DNA of 64,000 nucleotides from Sphingomonas sp. KR3-1 (GCF_040049295.1 NZ_JBDZDQ010000003.1:558001-622000), one strand, 5' to 3'. Shown: positions 1-11,328, counted from the first letter of the stretch. The notes: a model not told the origin generated them from the letters alone. Translations and numbers: made by a program.

Positions 1-412
1 TCGTCCAGTGCGGCTTCAATCGCTCGACCAGCGGCGCGAAGGCGCGGTCGTAGAAGAGGACCTTGTCCTCGGCGTGGTTGGCGATGAAGACCAGCTGGTC
101 GTCGAACAGGCGCGGATTGATCGTGTGGATCAGCCCGCCCATGCCGGCGGCGCCGTACCAGGCGACGAGATGGCGGCCATGGTTCATCGCCAGCGTGGCG
201 ACGCGGTCGCCCTTCTTCAGCCCGAGCCGCTCGAGCGCCTGCGCCAGCTTCTTCGCATCGCGGGCGATCCCGGCCCAGGTGGTGCGCGTCTCGCTGCCAT
301 CGGCCCAGCGGGTGACGATCTCGCGCCCCCAATGCTCGCGTGCCGCATGATCGAGCAACGTCGTCACGCGCAGTTCGAAATCCTGCATCCCGCCCAGCAT
401 CCGGTTCTCCAT
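1..412 (-). CDS. Acyl-CoA synthetase (AMP-forming), N-terminal part
   Basis: The reverse strand reads in from the window edge and gives the first 137 or so residues of an AMP-dependent acyl-CoA synthetase. The segments GIARDAKKLAQALERLGLKKGDRVATLAMN-like, GAAGMGGLIHTINPRL and the F..DQ..FIANHAEDKVLFYD stretch are typical of fatty-acyl-CoA ligases that activate a fatty acid with ATP and CoA. The catalytic P-loop and C-terminal domain lie outside the window, so the substrate cannot be judged. The start is taken at the ATG at 412; a second in-frame ATG lies at 400. The gene is transcribed away from dnaE's 3' end, with an inverted-repeat element between them. Confidence 0.82.
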   Translation of the reverse strand, partial: MENRMLGGMQDFELRVTTLLDHAAREHWGREIVTRWADGSETRTTWAGIARDAKKLAQALERLGLKKGDRVATLAMNHGRHLVAWYGAAGMGGLIHTINPRLFDDQLVFIANHAEDKVLFYDRAFAPLVERLKPHWT

Positions 413-479
413 ACCGCTTTTTCGAGAGCGTAGACCGGGGAGTGCGGGGGTGTCGAGAGTTGCGCGTCGAAGCCATTCC

Positions 480-556
480 GTCGTCCCGGCGAAAGCCGGG
501 ATCGCGTGCGGCACTTTCCCGCAATTGCCTGAGATCCCGGCTTTCGCCGGGATGAC
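480..556. repeat. REP/BIME-like inverted repeat
   Basis: Two 24-bp arms, 480-503 and 533-556, are near-perfect reverse complements. Each arm is itself a hairpin around the core ccggcgaaagccgg. The same family recurs at 61211-61293, with relatives at 29407 and 62455. Such extragenic palindromes are common in sphingomonad genomes. This one lies between dnaE and the acyl-CoA synthetase gene. Confidence 0.75.
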
Positions 557-563
557 GATCTTC

Positions 564-3500
564 CTAAGCCGCCTCGGCCAGCTTCGCCGCGGCACTCTTC
601 AGCGTTGCCCAGCGGATGCCGGGGACATTCTCGATCTTCTGGCGCAGCTCGCCGTCCAGGCGGAAGTCTCGGCCGAGCACCAGCTCCGCCTCGCCGCCGG
701 CGATGCCGACGCGCACCAGCACCTCGCCGCGCCCGCCGCGCTGATCGCCGATGATGCCCGCCAGCACCGGGATGGCGCGGACGTCGTCGATCGCCACGTC
801 GAGCACCAGCCGCGCGGTGTTCGCCAGGTTGTCGAAGCTCTGCACGCGCTTGATCGAGACGCGCGGCGTGTCTTCCCCCGCGCGCTTGTCGAGCTCGACG
901 GTCAGCACCGCGCAGCCGCCCTCGCGCGCGCAGCGCTCCAGGTCGGGGACGGCGCTGTCCTCGAAACAGGTCGCGATGGTCTGCGCCGATTTGTCCGAGA
1001 TCGTCGCCATCATGTACTTGTTGCCGCGCGCCGAGGTGCGCGGGCGGCAATCCTCGATCAGCGCCGCGATCGTCGCGCCGACGCGAGTGCCGGGCGGGAT
1101 GTCGATCTCGCCCAAAGTCGCGATCTCGCGCGCGCCGAAGGTCCTGGCGAGGTGCTGGAAGCGGTCGAGCGGGTGCGCCGAGAAATAATAGCCGAAGGCG
1201 TCGCGCTCGGCGCCGATCCGATCGGCCAGCGACCAGTGCGCGCTCTGCGGCAGCTGGATCGCGCCGCCGCTCGGCTCGGATTCGCCGAACAGGCCGCCCT
1301 GCCCGCTGGTCTTGTTCTGCCAGGTGCGCTGCGCCACTGCGAGGATCGTCTCCGCCGCGGCGAACACACCCGCACGATTGTCGTCGAGGCTGTCGAACGC
1401 CCCGGCGCCGGCCAGCGTCTCGACCTGGCGCTTGTTGATCAGCCGCGGATCGACGCGCTTGGCGAAGTCGTCGAGCGACTTGAAGCTGCCCCGCTCCTCG
1501 CGCTCCTCGACCAGCAGCTCCATCGCGCGCTCGCCCACGCCCTTGAGCGCCCCCAGCGCATAGCGCACCGCCAGCCCGTCCTCGGTCTTCTCGACGAAGA
1601 AATCGCCTTCGCTGCAATTGATCTCGGGGCCAAGGCACTTCACGCCGAGGCGCTTCATGTCGTCGGCGAAGATCGCCAGCTTGTCGGTCTGGTGGATGTC
1701 GTACGCCATCGAGGCGGCGAAGAATTCGTGTGGATAATGCGCCTTCAGCCACGCCGTCTGATAGGCGAGCAGCGCATAGGCGGCGGCGTGCGACTTGTTG
1801 AAGCCATAGCCGGCGAACTTGTCGATCAAGTCGAACAGCTCGTTGGCCTTGGCTGGCTTGATGCCGTTATGCTCGGCGCAGCCCTTCACGAAGGTCTCGC
1901 GCTGGGCGTCCATCTCCGCCTTGATCTTCTTGCCCATCGCGCGGCGCAGCATGTCTGCGCCGCCGAGGCTGTAGCCCGCCAGGATCTGGGCGGCCTGCAT
2001 CACCTGTTCCTGATAGACGAAGATGCCGTAGGTCTCGTTCAGGATCGGCTCGAGCAGGTCGTGCGGATAGACGATCTCCTCGCGCCCGCCCTTGCGGTGG
2101 CCGAAGCTCGGGATGTTGTCCATCGGGCCCGGGCGATAGAGCGAGACGAGCGCGATGATGTCGCCGAAATTGGTCGGGCGCACCGCGGTCAGCGTGCGCC
2201 GCATGCCCTCCGATTCGAGCTGGAACACACCCACCGTGTCGCCACGCTGAAGCAGGTCGTAGACTTCGGTGTCGTCCCAGGTCAGCGTGTCGAGATCGAC
2301 GTCGATGCCGCGGTCCGCGAGCAGCTCGACGGCCTTCTTGAGCACCGACAGCGTCTTCAGGCCGAGAAAGTCGAACTTCACCAGCCCGGCACCCTCGACA
2401 TATTTCATGTCGAACTGGGTGACCGGCATGTCCGAGCGCGGATCGCGGTAGAGCGGCACGAGCTGGGCGAGCGGACGATCGCCGATCACCACGCCGGCGG
2501 CGTGCGTCGAGGAGTGGCTGGGAAGCCCCTCGAGCTGCATCGAGAGATCGACGAGGTTCCGGATCTCGCGATGTGCCTCATATTCGGCGAGGAACTCGCT
2601 CACCCCGTTCAGCGTGCGCGACAGCGTCCAGGGATCGGTCGGGTGATTGGGGATCTGCTTGGCGAGGCGATCGACCTGACCATAGCTCATCTGCAGCACG
2701 CGGCCGACGCTCTTGATCACCGCGCGCGCCTTCATCGTACCGAAGGTGATGATCTGCGCGACGTGATCGGCGCCGTATTTCTGCTGAACGTAGCGGATCA
2801 CTTCGCCGCGCCGCGTTTCGCAGAAGTCGATGTCGAAGTCGGGCATCGACACGCGCTCGGGATTGAGGAAGCGCTCGAAGAGCAGGCCGAGCTTGAGCGG
2901 ATCGAGATCGGTGATCGTCAGCACCCAGGCGACGACCGAGCCCGCGCCCGAGCCGCGGCCCGGGCCGACCGGAATGTCGTGCGCCTTCGCCCATTGGATG
3001 AAGTCGGCGACGATCAGGAAATAGCCGGGGAAGCCCATCTGGATGATGACGTCGAGCTCGAACTCAAGCCGGTCCTCATAGGGCTTGCGGGCTTCGGCGC
3101 CGGTGATGCCGGCCTTTTCCAGCCGCGCGTCGAGGCCCTGCCAGCTCAGCTCGCGCAGCATCTTCGCCTCACCCTCGCGGTCGCCGGCGAGGCTGGGCAG
3201 GATCGGCTTGCGCTTGGGCGCGGCATAGGCGCAGCGCTGGGCGACAACGAGCGTGTTGGCGATGCCTTCGGGCAGGTCGGCGAACAGGTTGCGCATCTCG
3301 GTCGCCGGCTTCATCCAGGCGTCAGGCGAGGAGCGCGGGCGATCGTCCGAGGCGATGTACGACGAGTTGGCGATGCACAGCATCGCGTCATGCGCCTCGT
3401 AGAAGGTCTCTTCGGCGAAGCAGCTCGGGTTGGTCGCGACCAGCGGCAGGCCACGGTCATAGGCGAGGTCGAGCAGCCGCGGCTCCGCCTTGCCTTCGAT

Positions 3501-4037
3501 CTCGTCGAGCCGACGGACGATCTCGATATAGAGCCGTTCGGGGAACAGCGACTCGAGCCGGCGGGCATAGGAATCGGCGGCGCTGTCCTGCTGCTCGGCA
3601 TAGAGCCGCGCCAGCGCGCCCTCGCGCCCCGCCGTCAGGCAGAGCAGCCCATCGGTGCGGCCTTCCAGCGCCGCAAACGGGATGTGCGCGTCTTCCTCGA
3701 CCGGGCGATCGAGATGCGCCATCGAGACCAGGTCGCACAGGTTGAGATAGCCCGCCTCGTCCTGCGCATAGAGCGCCAGCCAGTCGATCGGCGCGGCGAC
3801 GCCGTCGGGCATGTCGGGCCGCTTCACCGCGAGCAGCGTGCCGATGATCGGCTGGACGCCGGCCTTGATGCAGGCATCGCCGAAGCTCATCGAGGCATAG
3901 AGTCCGTTGCGATCCGCCACCGCCACCGCCGGAAAACCCAGCTCCTTGGCGCGCTTGGCGATTGCCTTCGGCTCGATCGCGCCCTCCAGCATGGTGAAGG
4001 ACGAAAAGACCCGAAGCGGAACGAAGCCGGAATGCAT
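564..4037 (-). CDS. dnaE: DNA polymerase III subunit alpha
   Basis: This 1157-residue protein is the replicative polymerase alpha subunit and has the usual length for proteobacterial DnaE1. An N-terminal PHP domain begins right after the start (FVPLRVFSSFTMLEGAIEP). The palm carries the catalytic acidic motif MPDFDIDFC, preceded by GPGRGSGAGSVVAW. The finger region and GYGFNKSHAAAYA follow, then the OB-fold and C-terminal part (EIATLGEIDIPPGTRVGATIA). The ATG at 4037 gives MHSGFVPLRV, the expected amino end. The gene is divergent from the MraZ-like cassette, with 310 bp between the two starts. Nothing suggests truncation or frameshift. Confidence 0.97.
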   Translation of the reverse strand: MHSGFVPLRVFSSFTMLEGAIEPKAIAKRAKELGFPAVAVADRNGLYASMSFGDACIKAGVQPIIGTLLAVKRPDMPDGVAAPIDWLALYAQDEAGYLNLCDLVSMAHLDRPVEEDAHIPFAALEGRTDGLLCLTAGREGALARLYAEQQDSAADSYARRLESLFPERLYIEIVRRLDEIEGKAEPRLLDLAYDRGLPLVATNPSCFAEETFYEAHDAMLCIANSSYIASDDRPRSSPDAWMKPATEMRNLFADLPEGIANTLVVAQRCAYAAPKRKPILPSLAGDREGEAKMLRELSWQGLDARLEKAGITGAEARKPYEDRLEFELDVIIQMGFPGYFLIVADFIQWAKAHDIPVGPGRGSGAGSVVAWVLTITDLDPLKLGLLFERFLNPERVSMPDFDIDFCETRRGEVIRYVQQKYGADHVAQIITFGTMKARAVIKSVGRVLQMSYGQVDRLAKQIPNHPTDPWTLSRTLNGVSEFLAEYEAHREIRNLVDLSMQLEGLPSHSSTHAAGVVIGDRPLAQLVPLYRDPRSDMPVTQFDMKYVEGAGLVKFDFLGLKTLSVLKKAVELLADRGIDVDLDTLTWDDTEVYDLLQRGDTVGVFQLESEGMRRTLTAVRPTNFGDIIALVSLYRPGPMDNIPSFGHRKGGREEIVYPHDLLEPILNETYGIFVYQEQVMQAAQILAGYSLGGADMLRRAMGKKIKAEMDAQRETFVKGCAEHNGIKPAKANELFDLIDKFAGYGFNKSHAAAYALLAYQTAWLKAHYPHEFFAASMAYDIHQTDKLAIFADDMKRLGVKCLGPEINCSEGDFFVEKTEDGLAVRYALGALKGVGERAMELLVEEREERGSFKSLDDFAKRVDPRLINKRQVETLAGAGAFDSLDDNRAGVFAAAETILAVAQRTWQNKTSGQGGLFGESEPSGGAIQLPQSAHWSLADRIGAERDAFGYYFSAHPLDRFQHLARTFGAREIATLGEIDIPPGTRVGATIAALIEDCRPRTSARGNKYMMATISDKSAQTIATCFEDSAVPDLERCAREGGCAVLTVELDKRAGEDTPRVSIKRVQSFDNLANTARLVLDVAIDDVRAIPVLAGIIGDQRGGRGEVLVRVGIAGGEAELVLGRDFRLDGELRQKIENVPGIRWATLKSAAAKLAEAA

Positions 4038-4347
4038 CGGTGGAGAATAGGGTCCCGCTCTCCGCGGCGCTACCCGTGGGGAGCGTTGTCCACAATTTTC
4101 AAGCGTTTGTGCTCAGGATTTCTCCCTACGCACGGACTCGGACGGGTGCTCTCCGGAATGGCGGCGGGCGACGCGATGGGCCAGATGATGGTTAATGGCA
4201 GTAAACGTTTCGTCGATGGAACATACCGGTTCATCGCAGGATCAGAATTGGGCGTTATTATGGCAAACATAAGGCAAGCAGAGAAACCTATCACGGTTTC
4301 AGTGACTTACCAGCAGAATACCCACCGTTTCTGACGAGTCGATGCCC
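4038..4347. other. Shared upstream region of dnaE and cassette A
   Basis: These 310 bp without a gene separate two divergent starts. A DnaA-box-like nonamer TTGTCCACA (one mismatch to TTATCCACA) lies at 4086-4094, about 50 bp upstream of the dnaE start. The part nearest the MraZ-like gene is visibly AT-richer than its surroundings (around 4190-4270), which suits a promoter, but I could not fix clear -35/-10 hexamers. Confidence 0.4.
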
Positions 4348-4833
4348 ATGAACAGCCTTTACCACGGTAGTGAACTTTGCGAGGTCGATGCCGACGGAAA
4401 CGTCGCCGTCCCGGCCTTTCTCGAAGACGCTTTCGCCCCCGAAACCAGCCCCGAGATCGTTGTCGCCAAGCACCAGGCCGACGACTGCCTGATCGGCTAT
4501 GGCCGCGCACATCTTTCGACCCTGGCCGAGCGCGCCGAGCGCCGCCGGGTGGCGGAAGAAGAGCGCGGCGAGGAAGCCCGCAGCCACTATCGCCGGATGC
4601 GCGGCACCTTCGGCCTGTCCGAGCGAATCAAGCGCGACGGCAGGGGCCTGCGCATCCCGCCCGCGATGCGCCATCTCGGCCGCATCGACGACCTCGCGCT
4701 GTTCGTCGGCGCCGGCGACAGCTTCGAAATCTGGAACCCACAGCTCGCCCTCGAAAGCGACGACGAGCATTTCCGCGCCCTGGCCGAATTCCGGCTGCGG
4801 ATGCGCGGCACCAAGACCGCTGGAGTGCATTGA
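4348..4833 (+). CDS. Orphan MraZ-like transcription factor, copy A
   Basis: The 161-residue protein resembles MraZ, the SpoVT/AbrB-fold DNA-binding repressor of the division/cell-wall cluster. First half-domain: LCEVDADGNVAVPAFL, where canonical MraZ has DxKGR.xxP. Second half-domain: RDGRGLRIPPAMRHLGRI, followed by LFVGAGDSFEIWNP, the FExW end typical of MraZ. The basic residues of the first motif are replaced (DADGN), so DNA contacts may differ. The start ATG 4348 is chosen because it aligns MNSLYHG with MSSLYLG of the paralogue at 52118; another ATG lies at 4342. No rsmH/ftsL/ftsI follows, so this is not the dcw-cluster copy. The next gene starts one base after the stop, indicating an operon. 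Confidence 0.78.
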   Translation: MNSLYHGSELCEVDADGNVAVPAFLEDAFAPETSPEIVVAKHQADDCLIGYGRAHLSTLAERAERRRVAEEERGEEARSHYRRMRGTFGLSERIKRDGRGLRIPPAMRHLGRIDDLALFVGAGDSFEIWNPQLALESDDEHFRALAEFRLRMRGTKTAGVH

Positions 4834-4834
4834 G

Positions 4835-5263
4835 ATGAGTATCCGCTGCAACATGATGGGCCACACCGCCGGCACCCGGCATCACCACAACCAGGGCCTC
4901 GACTTCGCCGTCTGCCACCATTGCGGCTGCGACCTGGTTCGCCCCGAGGGCGGCGAGTGGAGCGAAGTGCCGGAAGGCTTCCAGGTCGTGTGGCGCGAAT
5001 TCGGCCGCACCGGCGACGCCGCCTCGGTAGCGGATCGCATGACCCGCATGGCGCCCCCGCCCCGCCGCCGTGAGCCCCGCGGCGCCCGTCCCAAGCCCCG
5101 CCGCGACCCGCGCGGCCGTCCGTTCAGCGCCGGCTTCGGCATCGTCGGCGCGCTCGCCAATCTCGGCAAGCTGGTCAACGGCGATGTCGAGGACGACTCC
5201 ACCGGCGTCGAGGCGAACGGCCAGTACGTGATCCGTCTGCCGCATACCGGCACGACGCATTGA
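4835..5263 (+). CDS. Small zinc-ribbon protein, partner of MraZ-like copy A
   Basis: The 142-residue protein has no family I can name. An N-terminal metal-binding pattern is clear: C5, G9-H10, then DFAVCHHCGCDL with C27 and C30, that is C-x4-H...C-x2-C. It continues with a conserved W/VP segment (EWSEVPEGFQVVWREFG), AASVADRMT, a basic Pro/Arg-rich linker (about 70-95) and a hydrophobic patch FGIVGALANLGKLV. The paralogue at 52627 keeps the same order: cysteines, VPxGxxVxWR, AERMT, basic linker. The ATG at 4835 has GGAG about 9 nt upstream and follows the MraZ-like stop by one base. A role as a partner or effector of the MraZ-like protein is inference from the repeated pairing. Confidence 0.7.
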   Translation: MSIRCNMMGHTAGTRHHHNQGLDFAVCHHCGCDLVRPEGGEWSEVPEGFQVVWREFGRTGDAASVADRMTRMAPPPRRREPRGARPKPRRDPRGRPFSAGFGIVGALANLGKLVNGDVEDDSTGVEANGQYVIRLPHTGTTH

Positions 5264-5387
5264 GTTGCGGACGCCGGGCGCGCGGCCTGGTGTTCCCAAG
5301 TGCCGGTGGCGGGGCGCCCTCCTCCCGCCTCGCCATCGGTACCTTGCCTGATCCCAAGGACGACGGTCGCGTGGCGGCCGTTGGCGG

Positions 5388-6230
5388 CTAGCGTGAAGGC
5401 AGGTGACCGTCCTCCATTTCCGCCGGCGCCTGCTCGGCCGGCGACGGTGGTGGATTGACGGCATATTGGCCGGTTTGGCCGATCGACGCAGCCACCTGGA
5501 CCTGCGCATCTACGATCGTCGCGGTGTAGACCTTCATTTTCGCAGGCGCGTCTTCCGCCAGCTCCTTGAGGCGCGCGCCGGCGTTCTGGCACGACCGGGA
5601 AAAGCGCTTGCGATCGATCACCGTTTCCTCCGGCACGGGCAGGATCGCGGGATCCGCCACCGGGCTCCAGTCTCCGTTCGAATCCACCTTCAGTATCTCG
5701 CGATCGAAGCGGGCGACGACCGTGGCCGCGCAGGCCCTTTGATTGATGCTGCCAAAGATGCCGGCGTTCATGACAGCGCCCACGGAGCCGGTCCCGGTCA
5801 GGTCTCGCGTCTTCACATCGTAGCTGCTGCGCACGACCATCACATATTGCGCACCGGTCTGCGGATCGTTGAATTTGCGGAATTCGGCGGCGACCGCATG
5901 CCCCGCCGGCGTCGCACGGGAAACCACGCGGATCCGCAGATTGTCCGAACAGTCGACTTCCTTCGAGTTGAAATAGCTTCCGAGATCCCGAGGCTCCGCG
6001 CGAAAGACCGTGCCGAGCGAACAGGAGAAGGGCTGGCGCGCGACGCCGGCCGCGTCGGTCGCGCCGAAGCGGCGCCAATCCCCGCCGCTGCTGAAACGGA
6101 CGACGCTCTCCACGCCGCGATTTCGCTCGTCGACGACACGAACGTTGACGATTCGCGGCGGATTGGCCTGCGCATGTGCAGAATGCGCCGCCATCAGCAG
6201 GGCAAGACTAAGACTTACGCGGACGATCAT
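5388..6230 (-). CDS. Exported protein of unknown function
   Basis: This 280-residue protein starts with a clear signal peptide (MIVRVSLSLALLMAAHSAHA|QA). The mature part begins NPPRIVNVRVVDERNRGVESVVRFSSGG. It looks like a small beta domain with a carboxypeptidase-regulatory/peptidase-associated flavour (VxDERNRGV...GATDAAGVA) and two cysteines near C69 and C94. A charged, proline-rich tail closes the protein. I recognise no enzyme motif. The start overlaps the end of the upstream gene (6208-6834) by 23 bp, so the two are very probably co-transcribed and may act together at the envelope. Confidence 0.6.
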   Translation of the reverse strand: MIVRVSLSLALLMAAHSAHAQANPPRIVNVRVVDERNRGVESVVRFSSGGDWRRFGATDAAGVARQPFSCSLGTVFRAEPRDLGSYFNSKEVDCSDNLRIRVVSRATPAGHAVAAEFRKFNDPQTGAQYVMVVRSSYDVKTRDLTGTGSVGAVMNAGIFGSINQRACAATVVARFDREILKVDSNGDWSPVADPAILPVPEETVIDRKRFSRSCQNAGARLKELAEDAPAKMKVYTATIVDAQVQVAASIGQTGQYAVNPPPSPAEQAPAEMEDGHLPSR

Positions 6231-6834
6231 AGCGCGACATCCCCCGATGCGGCCTAATATTCATCTGCAAATATATCTTTGGCTCTTCTTGCTGTCCACC
6301 GACCGGTGATTTGCGCATCCGGTATGCGATCACGGCGAGGAACGTCGCCCACAGCACGAACATCGCGATGAGAATCGACAATTCGTGCCGCGCGCAGAAG
6401 GTCTCGAGGTTGGCCTCGACGATCCGGATCGCCTGGCTGCTCGCGTCGATACGCAGTGCCGGCGTGGCGCTGCTCCGCGATTCCGCCGTCAGCCGGTAGG
6501 TCTCGCCCGGCAGCAGGTGCGGGATCGTGAAGCTGGCCGTCTGCCCCGCCGCATCCGGCGCATTGTCCCCCTCGGCCGCGGGCTCGACCGGCTGGATGCG
6601 CGCGCGCTCCATCGGGCCGCCGGGAACGGTGATCATCACCGAGATGCCGTCGAAGCGCTTGGCGCGGGTAACGTTGCTGAGATCGAGGGTGACGACCTGC
6701 ACCTGGCCTTGCGAGGCGGTCCGCATAGAATATTCGAGCGTCGGCGCTTCCACCACGCTCGCTACGATGTGCGTGACCAGCCAGGTCAGCACGCCGACGA
6801 TGACCGTGACGATATAGGGTTGCTTGTCTCCCAA
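6208..6834 (-). CDS. Bitopic/two-TM membrane protein of unknown function
   Basis: This 208-residue protein has a membrane segment right after the start (PYIVTVIVGVLTWLVTHIVAS). An extracytoplasmic stretch of about 130 residues follows with beta-rich sequence (VQVVTLDLSNVTRAKRFDGISV). A second membrane segment lies near the end (LSILIAMFVLWATFLAVIAYRM), then a basic cytosolic tail. The start is set at TTG 6834 because a strong GGAGGGG sits 4-6 nt upstream; a GTG at 6885 would also keep frame but lacks such a site. The 3' end overlaps the exported-protein gene, suggesting a two-gene envelope unit. Function unknown. Confidence 0.55.
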   Translation of the reverse strand: MGDKQPYIVTVIVGVLTWLVTHIVASVVEAPTLEYSMRTASQGQVQVVTLDLSNVTRAKRFDGISVMITVPGGPMERARIQPVEPAAEGDNAPDAAGQTASFTIPHLLPGETYRLTAESRSSATPALRIDASSQAIRIVEANLETFCARHELSILIAMFVLWATFLAVIAYRMRKSPVGGQQEEPKIYLQMNIRPHRGMSRYDRPRKS

Positions 6835-7081
6835 CGCGCCCCTCCGGTCCGGCCCCCTCCGGACTGCCGCCACTGTTCCACCCACCCGTAGGCGCCGTCA
6901 ATCGCGCCATTTGGGAGTTGCAGCCATTTGCGTTTGATCTTCGACGCTCGCAAAAGCCGGCGCCCTGCCCGACTTATCCACCGCTTTCCCTCGCGTACGC
7001 GTGCGCGCGCGGGCGGGGTTGGCAGGATGCGTCCACCCGGCTAGAGCCATCGGATCGTAACAAATCCGAAAGCGTGAACCT

Positions 7082-9840
<2,759 letters not shown>

Positions 9841-9844
<4 letters not shown>

Positions 9845-10194
9845 GCGAAGCCCCGAACATCGCCTACAAGATCCTGACCGTGGAGCAGATGCACGCGCTG
9901 GAGCATGAAGGCGTGTTCGCGGGCGCGCCGATCGACCTGGCGGACGGCTATATCCACCTCTCCACCGCCAATCAGGTGGTGGAGACGCTGGACAAGCATT
10001 TCGCCGGCCAGGCGGGCCTGTGGCTCGCCGCAGTCGATCTCGAGGCGATGGACGATGCGGTGCGCTGGGAGCCGTCGCGCGGCGGCCAGCTCTTCCCGCA
10101 TCTCTATGCGCCGCTGCCGCTTGCGGCGGTGACGGCGTACAGCGAAGTCCATTACGAGCCGGACGGCACGCTGCGCCTGCCGGTCGCGGGCTGA
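9841..10194 (+). CDS. DUF952 family protein
   Basis: This 117-residue cytosolic protein has the DUF952 pattern: IAYKILT near the start, DGYIHLSTANQVVETLDKHF in the middle, then LWLAAVDLEAM and RGGQLFPHLYAPLPL. The family has an ADP-ribosyltransferase-like fold but no settled function. The start is a GTG at 9841 that overlaps the gyrA stop (GTGA), so translation is probably coupled to gyrA. The gene ends shortly before tRNA-Glu. Confidence 0.85.
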
Positions 10195-10239
10195 AACCGC
10201 CCGGCTCGCAATAAAATTGCCGATCCGCGGGGAAGGCGC

Positions 10240-10268
10240 TTGACGGGCAAGGAACCTGCCCGTAATTG
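10240..10268 (+). promoter_or_regulatory. Possible promoter of tRNA-Glu
   Basis: A TTGACG -35-like hexamer at 10240-10245 is followed after 17 bp by TAATTG at 10263-10268, about 20 bp before the tRNA. The -10 match is poor, so this is a weak prediction. Confidence 0.3.
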
Positions 10269-10288
10269 CCCGCTTCCGCCACGCTAAT

Positions 10289-10363
10289 GGCCCCTTCGTC
10301 TAGCGGTTAGGACGTCGCCCTCTCACGGCGAAAGCAGGAGTTCGATTCTCCTAGGGGTCACCA
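10289..10363 (+). tRNA. tRNA-Glu (anticodon CTC)
   Basis: The cloverleaf can be read directly. The acceptor GGCCCCT pairs with AGGGGTC (one G-U). The D-arm contains TAGCGGTTAGGA. The anticodon stem TCGCC/GGCGA encloses loop CTCTCAC with anticodon CTC. The T-arm is AGGAGTTCGATTCTCCT. Discriminator A and an encoded CCA follow at 10360-10363. Confidence 0.95.
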
Positions 10364-10370
10364 GCGGACA

Positions 10371-10395
10371 CGAGATCGCGCGGGGCGCGATCTCG
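10371..10395 (+). terminator. Hairpin after tRNA-Glu
   Basis: A perfect 11-bp stem (10371-10381 with 10385-10395) closes a GGG loop eight bases after the tRNA. No T-run follows, so termination is only suggested. A second hairpin, ggtgaccgg...accgtcacc, follows at about 10400-10422. Confidence 0.35.
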
Positions 10396-10433
10396 GCCAT
10401 GGTGACCGGCAAGACCGTCACCAGCGGAACCGC

Positions 10434-10811
10434 TCAGATGAGCCGGCCCGCCATGGCGGCGAACAATCCCACGCCCGCTACGCACATCACCAGCGCCATC
10501 ACCAGGATCGGTCTGCCGAAGCGGAAGGCGCCGCTGCGCTGGATGTCGCGCAGCGTCGTGGCATAGCTCAGCGTGCCGAGCACGATCGCCAATATGCCCA
10601 TGCCGACCAGGAACAGTCCGACCTGCCGCGGGCTGTGCGAGTGCGGGATCTGCTTGCCCTCGGCCAGCCCCTGCAGGAACTTGTAGATGGTGAAGCCGAA
10701 GCTCAGCATCGAGAGCGAGGTGCGGATCCAGGCCATCAGCGTCCGGTCCGCCGCGAGCACGGTGCGCGTGGCGCCGAGGTCCTCCGGGAGCGCACGCTTC
10801 GTGTCGCTCAT
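10434..10811 (-). CDS. DUF202 (YidH-type) inner-membrane protein
   Basis: The 125-residue protein matches the DUF202 family: LAADRTLMAWIRTSLSMLSFGFTIYKFLQ, then two further hydrophobic segments (VGLFLVGMGILAIVLGTLSYA and ILVMALVMCVAGVGLFAAMA). Three membrane helices are expected, in the cytoplasmic membrane; the biochemical role is unknown. The ATG at 10811 overlaps the stop of the upstream DUF1622 gene by four bases (ATGA), so the two form a coupled pair. A long frame continuing upstream to 11543 is not used, because it runs through the DUF1622 gene in another frame. Confidence 0.82.
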   Translation of the reverse strand: MSDTKRALPEDLGATRTVLAADRTLMAWIRTSLSMLSFGFTIYKFLQGLAEGKQIPHSHSPRQVGLFLVGMGILAIVLGTLSYATTLRDIQRSGAFRFGRPILVMALVMCVAGVGLFAAMAGRLI

Positions 10812-11173
10812 GGCGCAATCTTCTGTGCGCGGAGTTCCGCCTCGCGCTCGCGCAGCGGCTCCATGTCGCGATCGAGGAAATAGCTGAGGAAGGTGCGAAT
10901 CGCCGCAATCGCCGCCAGCTTGCCGACATCCTCCCAGCTCGGCGCTATCGTCGTCTCGACGATGTCGGCGGCCAGCTGGAACGACAGCCCCGCGACCAGC
11001 CATCGCCCGAAGCCCAGCCATATCGGCCGAAGCGCTTCCTGCGAGGCGCGGGTCAGCAGCAGCCGGAACAGGTACCAGGCGGTCTGGAGCGATCCGAGCG
11101 CGATCGCCGCCATCGCGAGGAAGTTGACGATCAGCGCGATATATTCGGCGAGGACGTGCAGCGCGTCTTCCAT
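10808..11173 (-). CDS. DUF1622 family membrane protein
   Basis: This 121-residue protein has two or three membrane segments (YIALIVNFLAMAAIALGSLQTAWYLF; FGRWLVAGLSFQLAADIV). Conserved DUF1622 features are LGRWL-like and IRTFLSYFLDRDME near the end. The family is uncharacterised. The start is ATG 11173 (MEDALHVLAEY); extending to 11362 would add Arg/Gly-rich sequence unlike the family. The stop overlaps the DUF202 start. The unit is divergent from the DUF4239 gene at 11329, giving three small membrane proteins of unknown role side by side. Confidence 0.8.
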   Translation of the reverse strand: MEDALHVLAEYIALIVNFLAMAAIALGSLQTAWYLFRLLLTRASQEALRPIWLGFGRWLVAGLSFQLAADIVETTIAPSWEDVGKLAAIAAIRTFLSYFLDRDMEPLREREAELRAQKIAP

Positions 11174-11328
11174 CGGGCCGGCTCCCTGGTGCCTGTCGCA
11201 CCGAAGCTGCCCTGCGCCCCGCCCGCTGCCCATCGGGGGAAGTCGGTGCGCTTCGCCGGGACAAACCCTGATTGTCCGCGCGCGCCGGCAAGGCACGATG
11301 CACCGTCCGAAACCACGGGGAAACCCCG

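Noticed and set aside
450..4334. Open frame of about 1,290 codons on the plus strand opposite dnaE
   Set aside because: It mirrors dnaE codon by codon in GC-rich DNA, is packed with Arg/His/Asp/Leu and shows no domain; dnaE on the other strand is certain.
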